A DNA stretch of 64,000 nucleotides from CAWACP01 sp963780655 (GTDB taxonomy: Bacteria > Acidobacteriota > Terriglobia > Bryobacterales > Bryobacteraceae). The notes beneath the pieces are model-generated. The model had not been told where the DNA came from and made no database searches. It saw only the letters and a list, made by a program, of their open reading frames with translations. Position numbers and translations under genes: made by a program. Shown here one piece after another: positions 43,005-51,818 of this stretch. How positions within the stretch are numbered: position 1 is the first letter of the stretch; each line of letters begins with the position of its first letter. The DNA lies in assembly GCA_963780655.1 (NCBI GenBank), contig CAWACP010000003.1, forward strand, positions 620,001 to 684,000, in the 5' to 3' direction.

Positions 43005-43055
43005 GCAGGCGGAAACGCCTGCTCCACCACAGTAGAGCAGGCCTTTGGCCTGCAC
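43005..43055. repeat. Facing pair of GCAGGC-type hairpins (family B), compact form
   Basis: GCAGGCGGAAACGCCTGCTC at 43005 with CAC, then CACAG, then GTAGAGCAGGCCTTTGGCC at 43032. Two hairpins in mirror orientation fill the 65-bp gap between the oxidase start and the RNase J stop. This is the clearest single unit of the pair. Confidence 0.8.
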
Positions 43056-43061
43056 ATCAAC

Positions 43062-44732
43062 TCAAACTTCCAGAATAACCGGGGTGATGAGCGGACGGCG
43101 CGAAGTCTGTTTGTTGAGAAAGCGCCTCAGGTCAGCGCGGATCTTCTCTTTCATGACGCCCCAGTCCGTGCGCTCCTCGTCCGAGGATGTTTCCAGAGTG
43201 CGCGCGACAACCTGCCGCGCCTCCTGCACCAGACCGTCGCCATCCTCGAATGAAACGAAGCCGCGGCTGACGATCTCGGGCAGGCTCTCGCTGCGGCCGG
43301 TGTGCTTGTTGATGGCAATGATGGGGATCACGAAGCCGTCTTCAGAAAGATGGCGGCGATCGCGGATCACCAGATCCTCCACCACCTCGTCCAGGCTGCC
43401 CGAATCGATGCACACCCGGCCCACCGTGACCTTGTCTCCCTTGCGCGCGCCCATCTGATCGATCTCCAGCGTGTCTCCCGTTTCGAGGATGAACGTCTGT
43501 TCCAGTCCGGACCGATGCAGGTGCTGCGCCAGCCCGGCGTGCTTCGCCATCTGCCGGTATTCGCCGTGGATGGGCATGAAATATCGCGGCCGCACGAGGT
43601 TCAGAACCAGCTTCAGCTCTTCGGCGCTGCCGTGCCCGGAGACGTGGACCGGCGGGTTCATGCTCCCGTAGATCACGTCGGCCCCGCGCTTGGCCATGTG
43701 ATTAATCATCCGGTAAATAGCTTTTTCGTTTCCGGGAATGATACGGGCGCTCAGCACCACCGTGTCGTCCGGCCCCACCGACAAATGCTTGTGGCTGTCC
43801 ACGGCAACGCGCGAAAGCGCGGACATGGGCTCGCCCTGGGTACCCGAAACAATTACGGCCACCTTCCCCGGCGGCGCCTGCATAATGTCCTGCGGCCGAA
43901 GCAGGATGTTGTCGGGGATATGGAGCAGGCCCAGACTATGCGCAATCTCGGTGGTGGTGTTCATGCTGCGGCCGAGGAACGCCACCTTGCGTCCGTACTC
44001 CGAGGCCAGATCGAGCACCTGCTGCAGACGGTGAACCGACGAGCTGAAGCAGGAGATCACGAGGCGGCGCTCGGCGCGATTGAAAATATCTTCCAGCCGG
44101 GGGCGCACGGCGCGCTCGCTTTCGGTGTAGCCGGGGCGGTCGACGTTGGTCGAATCGGACATCAGCAGGAGGACGCCCCGTTTGCCGTAGTCGGCCAGCG
44201 TGTGCAGGTCGAACGGGACGTTGTCGGTAGGCGTTGGGTCCACTTTGAAATCGCCCGTGTGGATGACCACGCCAAGCGGGGTGGTGATGGCAAGGGCCAC
44301 CGAACTCACGATGGAGTGCGTGACGTGGATGAACTCGATGTTGAAGGGTCCGATCTCGACCCTCTGGCCCGGCCGGACTTTGTTGAATTTGGTGCGGTCG
44401 AGCAGCTCGTGCTCTTCGAGCCGGCGCTGCACCAGAGCCAGCGTAAACGCCGTGCCGTATACGGGTATATTCAGCTCGCTCAGCAGGAACGGAACCGCGC
44501 CGATGTGGTCCTCGTGGCCATGGGTGAGCACCAGCGCGCGCACGTGCTCGCGATTCTGCTCGAGGAAGGTGAAGTCGGGCGTGACGATGTCCACCCCGAG
44601 CAGTTCCGATTCGGGGAACATCATTCCGGCATCGATGACGATAATGTCATCGCCGTACTGCATGGCCATGCAGTTCATGCCGAACTCGCCGAGACCGCCG
44701 AGCGGAATCAGCCTGAGCTTTTTGTCTGTCAT
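43062..44732 (-). CDS. rnj: Ribonuclease J
   Basis: 556 aa from ATG 44732 (MTDKKLRLIPLGGLGEFGMN). The metallo-beta-lactamase metal site is LVLTHGHEDHIGAVPFLLSE with D-x-H, plus VIHTGDFKVDPTP. The beta-CASP part has VAVIVSGTQGEPMSALSRVA and MNPPVHVSGHGSAEELKLVL. The C-terminal domain is intact. RNase J has both endo- and 5'-3' exo-activity and drives mRNA turnover in bacteria lacking or supplementing RNase E. The length is normal for the family. Confidence 0.95.
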   Translation of the reverse strand: MTDKKLRLIPLGGLGEFGMNCMAMQYGDDIIVIDAGMMFPESELLGVDIVTPDFTFLEQNREHVRALVLTHGHEDHIGAVPFLLSELNIPVYGTAFTLALVQRRLEEHELLDRTKFNKVRPGQRVEIGPFNIEFIHVTHSIVSSVALAITTPLGVVIHTGDFKVDPTPTDNVPFDLHTLADYGKRGVLLLMSDSTNVDRPGYTESERAVRPRLEDIFNRAERRLVISCFSSSVHRLQQVLDLASEYGRKVAFLGRSMNTTTEIAHSLGLLHIPDNILLRPQDIMQAPPGKVAVIVSGTQGEPMSALSRVAVDSHKHLSVGPDDTVVLSARIIPGNEKAIYRMINHMAKRGADVIYGSMNPPVHVSGHGSAEELKLVLNLVRPRYFMPIHGEYRQMAKHAGLAQHLHRSGLEQTFILETGDTLEIDQMGARKGDKVTVGRVCIDSGSLDEVVEDLVIRDRRHLSEDGFVIPIIAINKHTGRSESLPEIVSRGFVSFEDGDGLVQEARQVVARTLETSSDEERTDWGVMKEKIRADLRRFLNKQTSRRPLITPVILEV

Positions 44733-44854
44733 CAAAACATCAGGGTAACAGGCCGGCGTGCTCGCACACACGTGGCCGGTTGAGCCGGCCGGAGCCCAGC
44801 GTGCGCACGGGTGAGGCTACGTTCGGCCGTTCTCCTCGAGAATGGCCGCCACCG

Positions 44855-46282
44855 TTAGAACATATTCCAGAGGAACTGGTTGTAAATTTCGTGGTGATAC
44901 TGCACTTCGCCTGTCTTGACGTACGTCCCTAACAGGCGCGGGCAGCGGTCAGCCGCCACTTTCTTCAGGTCGGCAAACCGGCCCTTCACGTCGTCGCCGA
45001 ATAACTTCGTGATCCACTCGGAGCTGTTGAAATTCTCCAGCGCATCGTAGATGTTGTCGGGAAGGTACCGCTCGGCGGCGCGCAGGTTATCGTGCGGCAG
45101 GATGTCGCCTTCGAGGCCTGTCCTGAAAATCGAGTACAGAACCATGTACGGATTCGCGTCCGGCGCAACAGACCGCACCTCTACGCGGGCGCTCTTCGAA
45201 TTCCCGATGGGCACGCGCACCATGGAGCCCCGATCCTTGGCGGAGGCCTTTAGCTGGTTCGGAGCTTCGAAATGGGGATCGAGCCGGCGGTAAGCATTCA
45301 CGCTCGGATTGAGGATCAGGCAGATGTCGTTGCCGTGCGTCAGGATCTTGTCGATGAAATCCCAGCCGCAGCCGCTCATCTTCTCCTCGCCCTTTTCATC
45401 CCAGAACAGGTTCTTCCCTTTCTGCATTACCGACACGTTGGTGTGCATTCCGCTGCCGTTCACCCCGACCACCGGCTTGGGCAGGAAACTCGCCGTCATG
45501 CCCATCTTCTTCGCCACCTGCCGGCAAATGAGCTTGTAGAGCTGAATCTGGTCGGCGGCGTTCACCACTTCGGAATAGCCGTAGTTGATTTCAAACTGTG
45601 ACGGAGCCACCTCGGGGTGGTCCTTCTCGTTCTCGAAGCCCATGGCGCGTTGGACTTCCGCCGCGTGATCGATGAACAGGCGCAGAGCGTCGCCGGGCAG
45701 AGAGTGATAGTAACCGCCCGTACTCACATACTCGAACTTGCCGGTTTCGTTGTAACGCCGCTCGGCATCCACACCCTGGAACAGGAATCCCTCAATCTCG
45801 TTAGCGGCGTTCAGCGTGTATCCATGCTTCTCGTGGAGACCCTTCGCGTACGATTTGAGCACGCTGCGGAGATCGCCGGGATACGGCGAGCCGTCCTTAT
45901 CGATGACCTCGCCGAATACCATCACCTTACCGGCTTCGAACACGTCCGCAGGCGCCCAGTAGAACGATGCCCAATCCACTCCCAGCCGCAGATCGCTCTC
46001 GTGCTGGGCCGTAAAGCCGCGAATGGAGGACCCATCGAACGTCATGTTGTCCCAGCTCTTGACCAGCCACTTCTTGTCGTAATCGAGCATGTGCAGACGG
46101 CCTTCGAGGTCGCTGAACAGCAGCGTCACGGCCTTGATCCGCTTCTCGTCGGTCAGGTACTTCAGCCGCTGCTCCTGAATCTTGTCGATGGGAGTTCGCG
46201 AAAGGCGCTGTTCCTTCGCCTCCAGGTTCAATTGCTCCAGTTCATTAAAAGAAAGATTCAGAAGATCTTGTAGCCCGTTCAA
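44855..46282 (-). CDS. glnA: Glutamine synthetase (type I)
   Basis: 475 aa from TTG 46282, supported by AAGGAG at 46291-46296, eight bases upstream. KSWDNMTFDGSSIRGFTAQH, VAPSQFEINYGYSEVVNAAD, PVVGVNGSGMHTNVSVMQKG (ammonia/ATP site) and LKASAKDRGSMVRVPIGNSK are all as in GSI. The adenylylation loop seen in GSI-beta enzymes (NLYDLPPEE) is absent; the region reads RYLPDNIYDALENFNSS, so it is probably of the alpha type and not controlled by adenylylation. It makes glutamine from glutamate, ammonia and ATP. Confidence 0.95.
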   Translation of the reverse strand: MNGLQDLLNLSFNELEQLNLEAKEQRLSRTPIDKIQEQRLKYLTDEKRIKAVTLLFSDLEGRLHMLDYDKKWLVKSWDNMTFDGSSIRGFTAQHESDLRLGVDWASFYWAPADVFEAGKVMVFGEVIDKDGSPYPGDLRSVLKSYAKGLHEKHGYTLNAANEIEGFLFQGVDAERRYNETGKFEYVSTGGYYHSLPGDALRLFIDHAAEVQRAMGFENEKDHPEVAPSQFEINYGYSEVVNAADQIQLYKLICRQVAKKMGMTASFLPKPVVGVNGSGMHTNVSVMQKGKNLFWDEKGEEKMSGCGWDFIDKILTHGNDICLILNPSVNAYRRLDPHFEAPNQLKASAKDRGSMVRVPIGNSKSARVEVRSVAPDANPYMVLYSIFRTGLEGDILPHDNLRAAERYLPDNIYDALENFNSSEWITKLFGDDVKGRFADLKKVAADRCPRLLGTYVKTGEVQYHHEIYNQFLWNMF

Positions 46283-46542
46283 TGTGTGCGCTCCTTAGCT
46301 GTATTTCACGAATGGGTGGGCCAGGCGTGGGCCTGGACATAGCTGTAAACCGGAGTGGCAGCGGGGCGATTCCGGCTGACGAGGTTCTTTGATTGTCGGC
46401 CAGGCGCGGCACTCGGCGCAATGGCTGCATGCGATTGCTCCGATAGATTTTCCTTATGCGCCTGTGTCAAAAAAGCGATACAGCCGCTCAGGCGGTCGAA
46501 ACGTTTGAGCGCAGGTGGGAGTCCAGGGAATGGTGAAATCCC

Positions 46543-49500
46543 GTGCCTGACATAAACGATTGGCCCATCATGCGCCAACTGCGCAGCCTCGATGTCGCCG
46601 GACTTGGCGAGACAGCTTACTCAGAGCGCACGCTGAAGCTGGAGCCGCGGATCAAACACGTCGATCGCGTCGCCGGTTCCGTTTGTCCTTATTGCGCGGT
46701 TGGCTGCGGCCAGCTCGTATACGTCAAGGACGAGAAGATCGTGGACATCGAGGGCGACCCGGCATCACCCATCTCGCACGGCTGCCTCTGTCCGAAGGGC
46801 GCAGCGACGTTTCAACTTGTCACCGGCCAATACCGCGAGCAGTACGTTCTCTACCGGCGGCCGCACGGCACGCGCTGGGAACGCCTGCCGCTCGAGCAGG
46901 CCATGGACATGGTGGCCGAGCGCGTGAAGAGCGCGCGCGAGGCGACGTGGGAAGACCGCAACGACAAGGGCGAGCCGCTTCGCCGCACCATGTCGATGGC
47001 GCACCTTGGCGGCGCCACGCTCGACAATGAAGAGAATTACCTGATCAAGAAGCTCTTCACCGCGCTGGGAATCGTTCAGATCGAAAACCAGGCCCGTATT
47101 TGACACTCCTCCACGGTGCCCAGTCTGGGCACATCGTTCGGGCGCGGAGGAGCCACAACTTTCCAGCAGGACCTGCAGAACGCGGACTGCATCGTCATTG
47201 AAGGCTCTAATATGGCCGAGTGCCATCCCGTGGGTTTCCGCTGGGTGATGGCGGCGAAGGAACGGGGCGCCACTATCATTCACGTGGACCCGCGATTCAC
47301 ACGAACCAGCGCCGTGGCCGATATCCACGCGCCCATTCGCGCCGGCAGCGATATTGCCTTCCTCGGCGGAATCGTCCGCTACATTATCGAGAACGATCGT
47401 TATTTTCGCGAATATGTCGTTAATTTCACGAATGCGCCGGCAATCGTCACTGACGATTACCGCGATACGGAGGATCTGGACGGCCTGTTCAGCGGCTGGG
47501 AGCAGGATAAGGGCAAATACAATCTGCGCACCTGGATGTACAAGGACGTCGATCCGGAGCCGGCCGGTGGGGCGAGGGAGAGCGAAGGCGGGAAGAAAGG
47601 AGAGCCCACCCAACGCCGGCCCATTCAAGCCGAGCATAACGACCCCACGCTTCAGGATCCGAGTTGCGTGTTCCAGATTGTGAAGCGCCACTACTCGCGC
47701 TACACGCCGGAGATGGTTGAGCAAACCTGCGGCATCCCGAAAGCGCTGTTCCTGAAGGTGGCGGAAACATTGTGCCACAACTCCGGCCGCGAGCGGACCA
47801 GCGCGTTCTGCTATGCCGTGGGTTGGACGCAGCACACCGTCGGCGTTCAGTACATCCGCACGGCGGCCATTATTCAGTTGCTGCTGGGTAACATCGGCCG
47901 TCCCGGTGGCGGCATTCTCGCGCTGCGCGGCCATGCCTCCATTCAGGGCTCCACGGACATTCCGACCTTGTACAACCTGCTGCCCGGCTATCTGCCGATG
48001 CCGAAAGCAGCGCACGACAAGACGTTTCACGACTGGATCCACCTGAACACCTCGCCATCGGGATGGTGGGGCGAGTACCCGAAGTACGCGGTGTCGTTGC
48101 TGAAGGCATGGTTCGGCGACGCGGCGAAGAAAGAAAACGACTGGTGCTACGATTATCTGCCCACGCTCACCGGCGACCATTCGCACATGAACACCGTCGC
48201 GCAAATGGCTGACGGCACGCTCAAGGGCTACTTCGTCATGGGCGAAAACCCGACCGTGGGATCGATGCACGGCGCCCTGCACCGTAAGGGCCTGCGCGCG
48301 CTCGAGTGGCTGGTGGTCCGCGATTTTTCGCTCATCGAGACGGCGGAATTCTGGCGCAGCGCGCCGGAGATCGAGCGCGGAGAGGTGAAGACTGAAGACA
48401 TCGCCACCGAGGTGTTCTTCTTCCCCGCAGCCGCCCACACCGAGAAGGATGGGGCGTTCACCAACACGCAGCGGCTGCTGCAATGGCATCACAAAGCGAT
48501 CGAACCCCCGGGAGAAGCGCGCAGCGAGTTGCACTTCATGTATCACCTTGGCCGCCGCCTCAGGAAGCTCTACGCGGGCTCAACCGATCCGAAGGACCGG
48601 CCCATTCTCGACCTCACCTGGAACTACCCGACGGAAGGCCCAAAAGAAGAGCCCAGCGCCGAAGCTGTCCTGGCCGAGATCAACGGCTACACCGTTGCGG
48701 ACCGGAAACCGGTGGAGGGCTTCACTTCCCTGAAGGACGATGGCTCGACGGCCTGCGGCTGCTGGATCTACTCAGGCGTGTATCGCGATGGCATTAACAT
48801 GGCAGCGAGGCGCAAGCCGCATTGGGAGCAGAACTGGGTGGCGCCTGAATGGGGCTGGGCCTGGCCGCACAATCGCCGCATCATTTATAACCGCGCCTCC
48901 GCCGATCCGGAAGGCCGCCCGTGGAGCGATCGCAAGAAGTACGTCTGGTGGGACGAGCAGAAGAAGCAGTGGACCGGGTACGACGCGCCGGACACGATTG
49001 TCGAACGGTCGCCATCGTACCGGCCTGCGCCGGATGCGCACGGCAAAGACACCATCGCGGGCGACGATCCGTTCGTCATGCAGGCCGACGGGAAAGGCTG
49101 GCTGTTTGTGCCCACGGGACTGGAGGATGGCCCGCTGCCCACGCATTATGAGCCACAGGAGTCGGTGATAAAGAACCCGCTCTACGGTCAGCAGTGCAAC
49201 CCGGAACGCATGGAGTGGATGCGAAAGGACAATCCGTACCACCGGCCCTGGGACGATCCACGCTTCCCTCACGCCGTAACGACGTATCGCCTCACCGAGC
49301 ATCATACGGCCGGAGGCATGAGCCGCTGGCTGTCATGGTTGGCTGAGTTGCAGCCGCAGATGTTCTGCGAAGTGTCGCCCGAACTGGCGTGTGAAGCGAA
49401 GCTGACCAATGGCGGCTGGGCCACCATCCGCACCGCCCGCGCCGAAATTGAAGCGCGCGTGCTGGTGACGCGCCGGCTGCAGCCACTCAGGCTGAACGGC

Positions 49501-49803
49501 CGCGTGGTGCACCAGATCGGTTTGCCGTATCACTGGTCGTATCGAGGCCTCGTCACCGGCGACCCGGCGAATGAGCTGATCGGCTTCGTCGCCGACCCGA
49601 ACGTGTCCATTCAGGAATCGAAGGCGTTCACGGCGAACATTCAGCCGGGGCGCCGTAGCAGGGGCCGCCGGGTGGTGACGTCGGGCGCGCTCGTTCCGCA
49701 GATCTCGGATGAAGAGGATCTGCGCGACCTTCCTCCCGCTCGCGGCAAGCACGAGACAAAGCACGGATTCAAGGCGGAAGAAACGAAGGAGGGCAATATC
49801 TGA
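46543..49803 (+). CDS. fdnG: Selenocysteine-containing formate dehydrogenase, catalytic alpha subunit (FdnG/FdhA type)
   Basis: 1086 aa including selenocysteine at residue 187, encoded by the in-frame TGA at 47101-47103. It reads IVQIENQARI-U-HSSTVPSLG, matching FdnG of E. coli (QARV-U-HGPTVASLA). Before it stands the [4Fe-4S] box VCPYCAVGCGQL ... CLCPKG; after it the molybdopterin-binding segments FRWVMAAKERGATIIHVDPR and LGNIGRPGGGILALRGHASI. No Tat signal is present at the N-terminus. It oxidises formate to CO2 or runs in reverse. GTG 46543 is the longest start; ATG 46570 is possible. It is coupled to the beta subunit by one base. Confidence 0.93.
47101..47135 (+). promoter_or_regulatory. 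Candidate bacterial SECIS element
   Basis: Starting 12 nt after the UGA, GTGCCCA (47116-47122) pairs perfectly with TGGGCAC (47126-47132) around a GTC loop. The spacing and G-U-containing apical loop resemble the fdhF-type SECIS of bacteria, which recruits SelB. The hairpin encodes in-frame codons. Confidence 0.65.
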
Positions 49804-50738
49804 TGGACGGCAACGGTGCCTCTGGCCCTCCGAGCCTGCACCCGGACAGGGCTCCGGCTGCAAGTCATGTTTACGACCTGATCGCGACAGGTCCGCCCTC
49901 GCCCGGCCACACCACTCAGGATCTGCCGCCGAAATCCGGCGTGAAGGGCTTCTTCACCGATACCACGCTGTGCATCGGCTGCAAGGCCTGCGAGGTGGCG
50001 TGCAAGCAGTGGAACCAGCTGCCCGACGACGGGTTCAACTTTACCGCCATGTCGTACGACAACACGGTGGCGCTGGGCGCATCGACGTGGCGCCACGTGG
50101 CATTCATCGAGCGGCCGGTGGCGCTCTCCACGCAGACGAGCGGCATCGAGAACTTCTCGTGGCTCTTCAACTCGGATGTCTGCAAACACTGCGCGCGCGC
50201 AGGATGTCTGGAAAGCTGCCCCACCGGGTCCATCATTCGCAATGAGTTCGGCGCTGTATATGTGCAGCCGGACATCTGTAACGGCTGCGGGTACTGCATC
50301 GTGAACTGCCCGTTCGGCGTGATTGACCGGCGCGAAGACGACGGCCGCGCCTGGAAATGCACCCTCTGCTACGATCGCCTGCGCGACAACATGGAGCCCG
50401 CCTGCGCCAAGGCATGCCCCACCGCGTCCATCCAGTTCGGTAATCTCGATGAATTGCAGCAGCGCGCCCGGAAGCGGGTGGACGAGCTGCATGATCGTGG
50501 CCTGAAGGAGGCTTATCTTTACGGCGAAGATGCGGCCAGCCAGCCCGGCACGGAGGGCCTGCACGCATTCTTCCTGCTGGCGGACAAGCCCGAGGTCTAC
50601 AATCTGCCGCCTCATCCCGTCGTGCCGACAAAGAAGATAGCGGACAGTTGGCGATCCATGGCGCTGGCCGCGGTGGGGATGGCGGTGGTAGCGATTGGGT
50701 CGGCATTCCTGGCGCGCGGTAGCGGAGGGAATTCCTGA
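49803..50738 (+). CDS. Formate dehydrogenase iron-sulfur (beta) subunit, FdnH type
   Basis: 311 aa. TLCIGCKACEVACKQWNQLP and DVCKHCARAGCLESCPTGSI, DICNGCGYCIVNCPFGVIDR and WKCTLCYDRLRDNMEPACAKACP give the ferredoxin-like clusters that carry electrons from the catalytic subunit to the membrane. A C-terminal helix (SMALAAVGMAVVAIGSAFLA) anchors it. It overlaps the alpha subunit by one base and the NrfD-like gene by one base. Confidence 0.93.
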   Translation: MDGNGASGPPSLHPDRAPAASHVYDLIATGPPSPGHTTQDLPPKSGVKGFFTDTTLCIGCKACEVACKQWNQLPDDGFNFTAMSYDNTVALGASTWRHVAFIERPVALSTQTSGIENFSWLFNSDVCKHCARAGCLESCPTGSIIRNEFGAVYVQPDICNGCGYCIVNCPFGVIDRREDDGRAWKCTLCYDRLRDNMEPACAKACPTASIQFGNLDELQQRARKRVDELHDRGLKEAYLYGEDAASQPGTEGLHAFFLLADKPEVYNLPPHPVVPTKKIADSWRSMALAAVGMAVVAIGSAFLARGSGGNS

Positions 50739-51802
50739 TGGCGCATCCCGTGGATGAAGCGCGTCACATCGATGAGGGCCTGGCGGAGCTGACCGGCGAG
50801 GGTTCGCTGCAGCGCGCCGAACCGCGGCCCGAAGAGCATCTCCAGCAACAGACGCCCAATCCGTGGCCGCTGGTCCCCACCGTGGCCGGCAATAATCCGA
50901 CCTACTATGACCGGCCGGTGCTGAAGCAGTCGGTCTGGGCAGTGGACATCCCACTCTACTATTTCGTTGGCGGACTGGCGGGCGCAGCGCTCACGCTCGG
51001 CGCGGCGGCGCAGTTGCGGGGAGATCGACAACTCGATCAGTTCATCCGGCGCTGCCATTGGCTGGGAGTCATCGGATCGAGCATCGGCGGCGTGCTGCTG
51101 GTTCAGGACCTCGGCCGCCCATCGCGCTTCCTGAACATGATGCGCGTGTTCCGTCCCACTTCGCCGATGAACATGGGCGTCTGGATCCTGTCCGCCGCGG
51201 CGCCGCTCGGCATTGGCGCGAGCTTCTTCGTGCGCGAAGGCGGCGTACTGGAAGACTTCGGCGAGTTTCTCGGTCTGGCTTCCGGCGTGTTCGGCGCCAT
51301 GCTCGCCACTTATACGGGCGTGCTGGTGAGCAATACCGTGATCCCGTTCCATCAGGAGACGCGCCGCTGGACCCCGGTGATGTTCGGTTGCTCGGCCATG
51401 GCCAGCGCCGCTTCGATGCTCGATCTTCTGCCGGAGTGTTGCGGCGGCCCGGGCATCACGTTCTGGTACGGGATGGCCGGCCGCGTGGGCGAGATCGCAT
51501 CCGGCCGGATGCTGGAGCGTGCGGCGGGCGCGAACGCGTCGCGAGTCGCCGAACCGCTGCGCAGTGGGGCTACCGGGGCGATGTGGCGAGCGTCGGCGGC
51601 CATGACAATCGGCAGCCTGGTGCTTTCGGTGTTGCCCGGCAAATCGCGCTCGCGCCGGGCCGCCGCCTCCGTCCTCGGGCTTTGCGGATCGCTGCTGGTA
51701 AGGCTGGCTATTCACTACGCCGGCAAGAGATCGGCCGCCGAGCCGCGCGCGACGTTCGAGCTGCAGAGAGCGGACCAGCAATTTACGGCAACAGTGGAGT
51801 AG
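50738..51802 (+). CDS. NrfD/PsrC-type membrane quinone-binding subunit
   Basis: 354 aa. A soluble head of about 60 aa (ARHIDEGLAELTGEGSLQRA, PNPWPLVPTVAGNNPTYYD) is followed by about eight helices starting at VDIPLYYFVGGLAGAALTLG. VIGSSIGGVLLVQDLGRPSR and MRVFRPTSPMNMGVWILSAA are NrfD/PsrC hallmarks. It takes the place of the cytochrome b subunit of E. coli FdnI, so electrons go to quinone without haem b. A family-B hairpin follows the stop by a few bases. Confidence 0.88.
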   Translation: MAHPVDEARHIDEGLAELTGEGSLQRAEPRPEEHLQQQTPNPWPLVPTVAGNNPTYYDRPVLKQSVWAVDIPLYYFVGGLAGAALTLGAAAQLRGDRQLDQFIRRCHWLGVIGSSIGGVLLVQDLGRPSRFLNMMRVFRPTSPMNMGVWILSAAAPLGIGASFFVREGGVLEDFGEFLGLASGVFGAMLATYTGVLVSNTVIPFHQETRRWTPVMFGCSAMASAASMLDLLPECCGGPGITFWYGMAGRVGEIASGRMLERAAGANASRVAEPLRSGATGAMWRASAAMTIGSLVLSVLPGKSRSRRAAASVLGLCGSLLVRLAIHYAGKRSAAEPRATFELQRADQQFTATVE

Positions 51803-51815
51803 GCTTTAGCCTGCG
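51794..51815. repeat. GCAGGC-type hairpin (family B) at the end of the FDH operon
   Basis: GTGGAGTAGGCTTTAGCCTG overlaps the last codons of the NrfD-like gene and runs into the 16-bp gap to the next, convergent gene. It is placed like a bidirectional transcription end but lacks a T-run. Confidence 0.65.
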
Positions 51816-51818
51816 TAG

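Noticed and set aside
43302..44783. A 493-codon open frame on the plus strand
   Set aside because: Antisense shadow of RNase J, which has all catalytic motifs.
44774..44790. GGCCGG-TTGAG-CCGGCC hairpin upstream of the RNase J gene as a terminator for glnA or rnj
   Set aside because: It lacks a T-run, and glnA and rnj are both on the minus strand with the hairpin between; a role is possible but not supported.
46283..46542. Small open frames in the gap between glnA and the formate dehydrogenase
   Set aside because: Short frames on both strands lack a ribosome site and any recognisable motif. No sigma-54 (TGGCAC-N5-TTGC) promoter was seen.
47101..47103. TGA read as the end of a 186-aa protein, or as a frameshift
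   Set aside because: The frame continues without shift, the position is that of selenocysteine in FdnG, and a SECIS-like hairpin follows.
46765..48546. A 593-codon open frame on the minus strand
   Set aside because: It is antisense to the formate dehydrogenase alpha subunit and shows no family motif.
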